The position numbers and the translations under genes are program-made. Positions 1 through 5,111 of a stretch of DNA of 8,605 nucleotides are shown one piece after another; the first letter of the stretch is position 1, and each line of letters starts with the position of its first letter. This stretch comes from Clostridiales bacterium (GTDB lineage Bacteria; Bacillota_A; Clostridia; Peptostreptococcales; Anaerovoracaceae), in the NCBI GenBank assembly GCA_024697655.1, contig JAILFI010000099.1, positions 1 to 8,605 on the forward strand, in the 5' to 3' direction. Below the pieces are notes generated by a model that did not search any database, had not been told where the DNA came from, and saw nothing but the letters and a program-made list of their open reading frames with translations.

Positions 1-112
1 ACCGTCGCCGTCCGAATCCCCGGTTGAGGGTTATTAGGCTGGTACAATCACACCATCACGATTCGGCCAAATTCACCAATAACAAGTAGCCAAATTCACC
101 AACAAAATAATA

Positions 113-142
113 GTAACCGGCGTTACCGTAACGTCCGTTACG
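113..142. repeat. Alternating GTAAC/GTTAC palindromes
   Basis: Half-sites GTAAC (113-117), GTTAC (122-126), GTAAC (128-132) and GTTAC (137-141) alternate in orientation. They form two overlapping inverted repeats: GTTAC-C-GTAAC (122-132) and CGTAACG-TC-CGTTACG (127-142). They lie just downstream of the leftward -7 element, so they could be operator sites or competing hairpins in a 5' leader. The function is inferred; only the symmetry is seen. Confidence 0.45.
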
Positions 143-151
143 ATTTCGACT

Positions 152-160
152 GCAAAGATA
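152..160 (-). promoter_or_regulatory. Leftward Bacteroidetes -7 promoter element
   Basis: Read on the minus strand this is TATCTTTGC, an exact fit to the Bacteroidetes -7 consensus TAnnTTTGC. The -33 TTTG box is not clear in the A/T-rich sequence upstream (right side). Transcription would run leftwards through the GTAAC/GTTAC palindromes and the 14-bp direct repeats as 5' leader. The target gene is outside the window. Confidence 0.5.
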
Positions 161-262
161 CTAACTTTTTTTGAATTAGAGCAATAAAAAAACATTTAGG
201 ACACCGTTTCTGTGATAAAACTATAAAAATAAGAAAAAAAACAACACAAAACAACACATTAT

Positions 263-409
263 ATGGCAACATTCACAATCACCGGACGTATGTCCGCAAT
301 GACCGTCAAGAAGAGCTTCAAAGAGCCCTCCAACAGTCCGTCTTCACCAAAATACTTGCCAAATCAAATATTATTCGTATTTTTGCAACGTAAAACAGTT
401 CACCTATGA
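263..409 (+). pseudogene. Truncated conserved small protein (N-terminal stub)
   Basis: A 48-residue frame opens with MATFTITGRM and contains VKKSFKE. This matches my recollection of the start of a small conserved Bacteroidetes protein of unknown function, which continues for several dozen more residues. After about residue 21 the resemblance stops, and the remaining residues are read out of the promoter of the next gene (378-386), which is not plausible coding. The stop overlaps the start of the nucleotidyltransferase remnant. I read it as a 5' stub left by a deletion that fused it to the next promoter. The family recall is from memory only. Confidence 0.4.
354..386 (+). promoter_or_regulatory. 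Bacteroidetes-type promoter for nucleotidyltransferase remnant
   Basis: TATTTTTGC at 378-386 fits the -7 consensus TAnnTTTGC, and CTTG at 354-357 can serve as the -33 box with a 20-nt spacer. Transcription would start near 392, about 14 nt before the ATG at 406. The segment 364-393 is identical at 28 of 30 positions to 2523-2552, which carries the promoter of the structured RNA further right. Confidence 0.6.
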
Positions 410-755
410 CAGACAAAGCCATGATGCAACGGATAAAACAAAACGTGCTTGAAGCACGTCGCGACCGTATGGGAGCAACGTCAAAACAGTTGACCCTCAA
501 GCAGAGGTATGGCTTTACGGGTCAAGAGCACGGGGCACAGCGAATGAAGAATCCGACTGGGACGTGCTTGTGCTCACCCCGCAGGAAACTGTCACCACCG
601 CCGAAGAGAGCCGTTTTAGCGACCACATGTGCGACCTGATTGTCGAAACAGGCGAGGTCATACAGCTTTTCGCCTACGGAAAAGAAGACTGGCACCGCCA
701 CCACTACCTCACCCCCTTCTATAAAAGTGTACAACAAGATGCCATACGCCTATGA
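406..755 (+). pseudogene. MNT-type nucleotidyltransferase, frameshifted
   Basis: This is the remnant of a small nucleotidyltransferase-fold protein, the antitoxin-like half of HEPN/MNT pairs. The ATG at 406 starts one frame (MTDKAMMQRIKQNVLEA). The catalytic core lies in another frame: from about 477 it reads VKTVDPQAEVWLYGSRARG (GSRARG at 519-536), then ESDWD (552-563), and ends naturally at FYKSVQQDAIRL with TGA at 753-755. GS-x-ARG plus SDxD is the metal-binding signature of the superfamily and is intact. The two frames must join by an indel between about 455 and 500. Without the shift the product would be about 115 residues, normal for the family. A promoter sits just upstream. A sequencing error could mimic the frameshift. 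Confidence 0.75.
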
Positions 756-845
756 GTGTTTGACAATATCAAAGAAGACCTCGACATGGTATTACAGCCC
801 ACTCGCTTATTATTAGATAACGTCATCTCTTTAATGAAGTTATAA
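756..845 (+). pseudogene. Possible C-terminal scrap of HEPN partner
   Basis: Directly after the nucleotidyltransferase stop, and in the same frame, 29 codons stay open to TAA at 843-845. They read VFDNIKEDLDMVLQPT and end LLLDNVISLMKL. The pattern of an acidic stretch, a Pro and then an amphipathic helix resembles the end of HepT-like HEPN proteins, the usual neighbour of MNT nucleotidyltransferases. No start codon, HEPN active site (RxxxxH) or N-terminal helices remain. The call rests on gene context and a weak likeness; chance open frame is a real alternative. Confidence 0.3.
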
Positions 846-904
846 ACAGGTTTTAAGTCTTCATGTCACTATAAAAACGCACAAGAGACTAATAACAAAT
901 AGCT

Positions 905-2155
905 ATGGCAAAAAAAGATATACAAACAAAGACTGATCCAAATCACGATAACGGAACCAACACCTCTACAGGTTTACACGAGGCTGTGCTATTAATCAAA
1001 ACGGCCATACTGCAAAGCCAGTCGAGAGCAATCCAGATGGTAAACCAAGAACAGCTATCGCTCTATTTTGGTATTGGCCGATATGTGTCAGAACACTCCA
1101 GGAAAGGCTTTTGGGGCACGGGATCCATCGACAACATTAGTCGGCAACTGAAAGCAGAATTGCCTGGTTTGCGGGGGTTCTCTGCCGAGAACATCAAGTT
1201 GATGCGCCGTTTTTATGAGGCTTGGAAAGACATTGAGATAAATTCGGTAGCTGAAACTACCGAAAGGTCGAATACCGACCAAACCGCTCTGCCGATAAAT
1301 TCGGTAGTTCAAACTACCGAATTGCAAACATCAGAACCAAAAGAAGATACTATACGCAGTCTTAGATTGACTAATGACACCGATTTCCCTGTTACAGCTT
1401 TTCTTAATATATCTTTCACACACCATGTTGCAATAATACGTTATGCCAAAAGCTATGAAGAACGTAAATACTACATCCAACAAGCCTACCAGCAACGGAT
1501 GAAGGCTGATGACTTGGAGGCCATGATAAAAGCCAATGCCTATGCACATCGCGACGGGCTTCCAAACAATTTTTTCAAAGCCATCCCCGACAGGGCACTG
1601 GCATTGCGCACTTTGCAAATGTTCAAAGACTCGTATTTGTTGGACTATATCAATGTAGAAGACATTGATGTCTCTGATCCAATCGATGTTGATGAAAGAG
1701 TGATTGAGCAGAGTATCGTGATGAATATTAAGAATTTCATTATGACTTTTGGTAAATCATTCACATATAAAGGACATCAAGTACACTATGACAAGTTTGG
1801 GCACGACCATTGGATTGACCTGCTCTTCTACAATCGCGAGTTGCAGGCCTTGGTGGTTGTGGAATTGAAAAAAGGAGAGTTCAAAACATCTTATCTGGGT
1901 CAACTCGCCGCCTATCTCCGTATCTTGGATGATGATGAGAGGTTGCCTGGCGAGAATCCGTCAGTTGGTATCATCCTCTGCAAAAAAGCCGACAAGGCGT
2001 ATGTTGAATATGTGTTGCAGGACTATTTGAAGCCTATGGGAGTGGCCACCTACCAACATATGCAGAACCGTCTTCGCGAATTGCTTCCGCCAGAAGAAGA
2101 AATGAAACAACTGATGCGTATAGAAGACAGCGGCAAAGAATCCTCCAGAACATAA
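905..2155 (+). CDS. DUF1016/YhcG-type PDDEXK nuclease
   Basis: The protein has 416 residues and two recognisable parts. Residues about 25-110 are the DUF1016 N-terminal helical domain (YFGIGRYVSEHSRK, then GFSAENIKLMRRFYEAW). Residues about 165-385 are the YhcG-type PDDEXK domain, with D305 in HWIDLLFY, E320 and K322 in VVELKKG, and Q333 in GQLAAY. All the catalytic positions of the fold are kept, so it is probably an active cytoplasmic DNA nuclease. The family is common in restriction and defence neighbourhoods, and the broken nucleotidyltransferase and helicase genes on each side fit that. The linker (about 111-160) is poorly conserved and carries a 19-codon repeat encoded by palindromic DNA. 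The ATG at 905 is the first in frame before the domain; no Shine-Dalgarno or clear promoter is visible. The exact biological role is unknown. Confidence 0.9.
   Translation: MAKKDIQTKTDPNHDNGTNTSTGLHEAVLLIKTAILQSQSRAIQMVNQEQLSLYFGIGRYVSEHSRKGFWGTGSIDNISRQLKAELPGLRGFSAENIKLMRRFYEAWKDIEINSVAETTERSNTDQTALPINSVVQTTELQTSEPKEDTIRSLRLTNDTDFPVTAFLNISFTHHVAIIRYAKSYEERKYYIQQAYQQRMKADDLEAMIKANAYAHRDGLPNNFFKAIPDRALALRTLQMFKDSYLLDYINVEDIDVSDPIDVDERVIEQSIVMNIKNFIMTFGKSFTYKGHQVHYDKFGHDHWIDLLFYNRELQALVVVELKKGEFKTSYLGQLAAYLRILDDDERLPGENPSVGIILCKKADKAYVEYVLQDYLKPMGVATYQHMQNRLRELLPPEEEMKQLMRIEDSGKESSRT
1241..1323 (+). repeat. Palindromic repeats inside nuclease linker
   Basis: Two copies of a 57-nt (19-codon) repeat begin at 1241 and 1298 and encode INSVAETTE and INSVVQTTE. 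Each starts with a hairpin: TTCGGTAG/CTACCGAA with a 6-nt loop (1243-1264), and perfect 12-bp arms AATTCGGTAGTT/AACTACCGAATT around CA (1298-1323). A third hairpin, GGTCG/CGACC (1266-1280), lies between them. The repeat keeps the reading frame open and sits between the two domains, where inserts are tolerated. Confidence 0.75.
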
Positions 2156-2164
2156 GCAATTCTC

Positions 2165-2190
2165 AATTCTTCCACAGTTGTGGAAGAATT
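2165..2190. repeat. Perfect 26-bp palindrome after nuclease gene
   Basis: Arms AATTCTTCCACA (2165-2176) and TGTGGAAGAATT (2179-2190) pair perfectly around GT, 9 nt after the nuclease stop codon. No T-run follows, so it is not a standard intrinsic terminator, although it could stabilise or end the transcript. It has the same size, 2-nt centre and AATTC...GAATT edges as the palindrome at 1298-1323 inside the nuclease gene, but a different core. Confidence 0.6.
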
Positions 2191-2211
2191 TGAAATAATG
2201 GCAAACGCCCT

Positions 2212-2430
2212 ATGCAGCTAAAAGAATATCAACACCAAGCACTCCGCAACTTGGAGTTATTTCTCGAGACTATGAACGGCAGCAAGAGTCTCTCAGTTGC
2301 CTATGGTACTACAGCCGACACGCTCGTTTTTAGACAAAGTCATCGTGATGGTGAAACTATAAACACCCTTTTTATTAACAGAAAGCCCTCCGCTACTCCC
2401 TCCTACCCTACAAAGAGCAAGACCAGATGA
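2212..2430 (+). pseudogene. N-terminal stub of restriction-type DEAD helicase
   Basis: The frame opens MQLKEYQHQALRNLELFL and continues MNGSKSLSVAY, which resembles the extreme N-terminus of type III restriction (Res) or related superfamily 2 helicases, where the Q-motif region has the form QLKxYQxxAL. It stops after 72 residues, before any Walker A motif, whereas the family is normally 800-1000 residues. From about residue 35 the likeness fades. A second open stretch in another frame (2379-2459, containing YSLLPYKEQDQMTNILPYAVR minus its last residue) looks codon-biased but I do not recognise it. I read the locus as a large deletion of a restriction gene that once followed the nuclease. Confidence 0.45.
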
Positions 2431-2459
2431 CCAACATCCTGCCGTACGCTGTGAGATAA
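2379..2459 (+). pseudogene. Unidentified coding-like scrap
   Basis: Between in-frame stops, this frame reads KALRYSLLPYKEQDQ followed by MTNILPYAV and then TAA at 2457-2459. It overlaps the end of the helicase stub in a different frame. The composition looks like real protein, and the same frame stays open after the stop as far as the promoter at 2537. I do not recognise the family. It may be the C-terminal end of the gene whose start is at 2212 or of another lost gene. Confidence 0.25.
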
Positions 2460-2506
2460 TATCAATACTTCAACCTGAATCACAGCAGATTGAACCTGTA
2501 TTGTAT

Positions 2507-2545
2507 TTTGTTACCTGATAATTCAAATAATATTCGTATTTTTGC
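2507..2545 (+). promoter_or_regulatory. Promoter of the structured RNA
   Basis: TATTTTTGC at 2537-2545 matches the TAnnTTTGC -7 element. TTTG at 2507-2510 is a possible -33 box but is 26 nt away, longer than the usual spacing; CCTG at 2514-2517 is better spaced but weaker. Transcription would start near 2552. The element is nearly identical (28 of 30) to the one at 364-393. Confidence 0.55.
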
Positions 2546-2551
2546 ACCGTA

Positions 2552-2770
2552 ATTTAAAAATAAACTGACTATGTAATAAAATAAATAGAATATAAAAAGA
2601 CATATCAAAGCGTATTCGCTTTTCTTTGTAACAAGTGGAAATCTGGTAAATTTCTCACACCTATCTACAAAAGAAAGGGAAAACGCTCACGATACCGTGA
2701 GCTTTCTTGTTGTAGATAGGGCATTACCAGAGCCTCCACTTGAACAAATAAAGTTCACGGCTTTTTTATT
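2552..2770 (+). ncRNA. Structured non-coding RNA (6S-like or Bacteroidales-specific?)
   Basis: No coding frame fits, but the segment folds into one long interrupted hairpin. Paired blocks are CAAGTGGA 2632-2639 with 2735-2742, TCTGGTAA 2642-2649 with 2724-2731, CCTATCTACAA 2660-2670 with 2710-2720, AAGAAA 2671-2676 with 2703-2708, and GCTCACG 2685-2691 with 2696-2702 (loop ATAC). All five are perfect complements separated by asymmetric bulges (10 nt against 3 nt, and 8 nt against 0 nt). A small hairpin AAAGCG/CGCTTT (2607-2622) precedes it. TGAAC/GTTCA (2741-2757) followed by a T-run (2762-2767) may terminate it. The upstream promoter gives a transcript of about 215 nt. The architecture recalls 6S RNA or the Rfam motif Bacteroidales-1, but I cannot confirm either. 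A cis-acting leader for the gene at 2825 is an alternative. Confidence 0.7.
2741..2768 (+). terminator. Putative intrinsic terminator of the RNA
   Basis: TGAAC (2741-2745) can pair with GTTCA (2753-2757), followed by CGGC and six T residues (2762-2767). The stem is short and shares its first bases with the closing stem of the RNA (2735-2742). The two folds are therefore mutually exclusive in part, as in an attenuator. The strength is doubtful. Confidence 0.35.
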
Positions 2771-2824
2771 GTCTGAACAACAAAATATTAACTAACAGAT
2801 ATTGATTATCCAAAAATAAATAGT

Positions 2825-3121
2825 ATGCCAACATTAAAAGTCGTCAAAACTAGTAACAGATGGGCTTTTGACATTATTGCTGGGGCTCCAAATTATCAAA
2901 TAAGACATTCTGCTACTGCAGTATATGTTCACTACAAAAACGTTATTGAAGAAGCCTGTCTAAAAACGTATGCGAATGATTCAAGACCATTTGGGCCTAC
3001 GCTGAGGCATTACCACAATATTAGTGAGCGGATTATAGATTGTTTTCATTTAGTTGAAGGTCAAGAACTACCTTGTGAATTAATCCAACAAAACAGCGAA
3101 CATCATTATATCATTAGGTGA
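2825..3121 (+). CDS. Small protein of unknown function
   Basis: A 98-residue protein beginning MPTLKVVKTSNRWAF and ending HHYIIR. It has no signal peptide, membrane segment or motif that I recognise, so it is likely cytoplasmic. It contains several aromatic and His residues (RHYHNISERIIDCFHLVEG). Base composition is A/T-rich (about 35% GC). It follows the structured RNA by about 55 nt with no clear promoter of its own, so read-through from that promoter is possible. The gap to the exported protein at 3169 is 47 nt, also without a strong promoter, so it may be the first gene of that series. Length and codon texture support a real gene; the function is unknown. Confidence 0.55.
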   Translation: MPTLKVVKTSNRWAFDIIAGAPNYQIRHSATAVYVHYKNVIEEACLKTYANDSRPFGPTLRHYHNISERIIDCFHLVEGQELPCELIQQNSEHHYIIR

Positions 3122-3168
3122 TAAAATTAACTATTACATATTTACATTCATAAAAAAGATAATTAATT

Positions 3169-4431
3169 ATGAAGAAAATCATTTGTTTAGCACTAAGTTT
3201 TTTCTGTGCAGTAGTGTTTGCGCAGGAAGCAACCAAAGAAGTGTCGTTACTTGTCTCCGCTGATGGTGCTACCAAAACCGAAGCCATTAACAACGCATTG
3301 CGGTCTGCCATAGAACAAACCTTTGGCACATTCGTATCGGCCAACACTGAGTTGTTAAATGACCAACTTGTTAAGGAAGAGATTGCAACCGTCTCGAGTG
3401 GTAACATTCAAAAATACACGGAAGTCACCACCATCACCCTACCAAATGGAAATGTTTCAGTAACCCTCAATGTCACTGTTTCGCTTTCAAAACTGGTCAG
3501 TTATGCTCAAAGCAAAGGGTCTGAATGCGAGTTTGCAGGGGGGACATTTGGCGCAAACATGCGGCTATATCAGTTTTATAAGAAAAATGAGCAAATTGCA
3601 ATTGAGAACATGACAAAACACTTAAATGCAATGCGACCAATTTTTGATTACACTATTACTATTTCCGACCCAATAATAAATGACAAATTCTTAGAAATCT
3701 GGGATGAAAATGTAAAAAAAGAAGATTACGCTACTATTAGAATATCTGTAACATGCTCAAAGACCAACAAATCAGAACTCTTTAAGCAGATATTATTAAA
3801 CACATTGCGCTCTCTAGGAAAGCCCAAAGAGGAGATTAGTGGATTAATACAAACTGGATTTCAATTTGTAGAATGTATTGTTGATAGTACATCTTTGTTT
3901 TTCTATAATGATATTCCTGATTTATTGTATGGATTGTTGCACAATATAAAATATGACTTCGCTATCACTGATAACAATAACTCTGAATACATATTTAATT
4001 TCCCCACAGAGTTAATAAAAAGGACTTCAATAACTCGGAGGGATGGCGGATGGGGAATATCTGTATCCACAATTGAATGGATGAAAGATTATTGTATTTG
4101 GAAAGAGATTCCATTTATGATACCAATAAATGACCTTCAAAAAATAACAAAAATATCAATCAAATCTACCGCGGCTGACAGAACACATTACATATATTTG
4201 AACAAATCTGGATATATGACTTTTGCCCTAATAAATGGTGACCAACTCATTACCAGATACGGTGACAACTATTGTCCTCTAACTTGCTATAGAACATCAG
4301 AAACACCCCGTTGCAATTCAGAATCAATTCTTAACAATCCATCAGAGTTGTTATCCATTATTGATGAACGACCATTATGTGAACTAGCAAGGCGTATCGG
4401 AATATATCATGATAACAATATTAAATACTAG
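3169..4431 (+). CDS. Exported FlgT-N-like protein with variable tail
   Basis: The 420-residue protein starts with a signal peptide (MKKIICLALSFFCAVVFA, cleavage probably before Q19), so it acts in the periplasm or envelope. Residues about 25-110 resemble the N-terminal domain of FlgT and related LPP20-like envelope proteins: ADGATKTEAINNALRSAIEQ, then GTFVSANTELLNDQLV, then a SSGNIQKYTEV stretch and a beta-rich segment. This alpha/beta unit is a structural domain in the outer-membrane ring protein FlgT, but no other flagellar gene is here, so a motility role is not implied. Residues from about 135 on I cannot assign. GC content drops sharply at the same point (about 45-48% before 3540, about 27-32% after 3600), suggesting the tail has a different history. 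Probable first exported protein of a four-gene set. Confidence 0.75.
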   Translation: MKKIICLALSFFCAVVFAQEATKEVSLLVSADGATKTEAINNALRSAIEQTFGTFVSANTELLNDQLVKEEIATVSSGNIQKYTEVTTITLPNGNVSVTLNVTVSLSKLVSYAQSKGSECEFAGGTFGANMRLYQFYKKNEQIAIENMTKHLNAMRPIFDYTITISDPIINDKFLEIWDENVKKEDYATIRISVTCSKTNKSELFKQILLNTLRSLGKPKEEISGLIQTGFQFVECIVDSTSLFFYNDIPDLLYGLLHNIKYDFAITDNNNSEYIFNFPTELIKRTSITRRDGGWGISVSTIEWMKDYCIWKEIPFMIPINDLQKITKISIKSTAADRTHYIYLNKSGYMTFALINGDQLITRYGDNYCPLTCYRTSETPRCNSESILNNPSELLSIIDERPLCELARRIGIYHDNNIKY

Positions 4432-4482
4432 GGGGTATAAAGAACCCACTAAGAAGAATTAGATATACTAAGCATAATAATC

Positions 4483-5109
4483 ATGACAAATATATTAGAT
4501 TTCAGACAAGAGATAATGGATAGCAATCCATATCATCAAGTCATAGAGTTATCCTTGCCTCCTACAAAATGGGTGAATCTAAACAACTCTATTGTGAATG
4601 AGATTCTCGAGGAACTTCATACTCAACAGGGCAAACATATAATAACACGTAATGATGTCCGCAAAGCCAAAGGAAAACATCAGATTGTCATGGCTTTGAT
4701 GTGGGCATTTGCAGACAATCCTAATCTAGCAAATATACTTCCTGTACTCAACCATCTGAATGATATTGTAAAGATATTGGACATAAAAGGGTGTAAGGAT
4801 CTTCCTAAAAGTGAATATGAGGATTTGTATAATGCTCTTGTTAGTATTAAACACATCAAAATGACAACTGCAAGTGTATTGTTCTTCTTTTCTCAATTGA
4901 AATGTGAAGGAAACCATTCTGTGGCAGTAACTGGACAGATCAAACCTCACTTCTCAAATTTTGAAGAACTCGCTTGCCTTGTTGCAGGAACTGACTACTT
5001 TACAATCATTGAGAAAATAAACAATGTTGCAAAGGAGATAGATGTAAGTACAGAACAACTTGAATACTTCTTATATCGGATTAATAAAGGTGAAATAACA
5101 ATCAATTGA
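4483..5109 (+). CDS. OGG/HhH-glycosylase-like protein, divergent
   Basis: A 208-residue protein without signal peptide, hence cytoplasmic, unlike its operon neighbours. Residues 66-200 follow the pattern I recall for a small OGG-fold (8-oxoguanine DNA glycosylase-like) family: HQIVMALMWAF, then a helical stretch, EDLYNALVSIKHIKMTTASV (116-132, the helix-hairpin-helix position), LFFFSQLKCEG, and a C-terminal helix EQLEYFLYRI. The hairpin glycines of a standard HhH (GxG) are replaced (KHIKM), and the Asp expected shortly after appears as Thr in SVAVTGQI (146-152). If the alignment is right it has probably lost glycosylase activity. A/T-rich (about 28-37% GC), 51 nt after the previous gene and with its stop 2 nt before the next start. 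The family call is tentative. Confidence 0.5.
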   Translation: MTNILDFRQEIMDSNPYHQVIELSLPPTKWVNLNNSIVNEILEELHTQQGKHIITRNDVRKAKGKHQIVMALMWAFADNPNLANILPVLNHLNDIVKILDIKGCKDLPKSEYEDLYNALVSIKHIKMTTASVLFFFSQLKCEGNHSVAVTGQIKPHFSNFEELACLVAGTDYFTIIEKINNVAKEIDVSTEQLEYFLYRINKGEITIN

Positions 5110-5111
5110 CC

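Larger units (their letters stand above)
1..262. other. Gene-free left edge with leftward promoter
   Basis: No reading frame here looks coding on either strand. The stretch holds a 14-bp direct repeat (GCCAAATTCACCAA at 66-79 and 89-102, period 23), a run of alternating GTAAC/GTTAC half-sites (113-141), and a minus-strand promoter-like element (152-160), followed by A-rich sequence. It is best read as the upstream region of a gene lying to the left of the window on the minus strand. Confidence 0.5.

Noticed and set aside
1..40. tRNA T-arm-like string TCCGAATCC at the left edge
   Set aside because: The flanking bases do not pair into a 5-bp T stem, and no other tRNA arm is visible.
318..500. 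Minus-strand open frame of 60 codons
   Set aside because: It overlaps the promoter and start of the nucleotidyltransferase remnant on the other strand and has no recognisable product.
2165..2190. Standard intrinsic terminator after the nuclease
   Set aside because: The stem is strong but is followed by TGAAATAATGG rather than a T-run.
2552..2770. Retron msr-msd or group II intron fragment as explanation of the hairpin
   Set aside because: No reverse transcriptase gene is in the window, and no domain V-like or branching-G structure is recognisable.
5106..5111. TTG start for the DUF6175-type gene
   Set aside because: The ATG at 5112 gives a standard signal peptide; the TTG overlaps the previous stop codon and only adds two residues.
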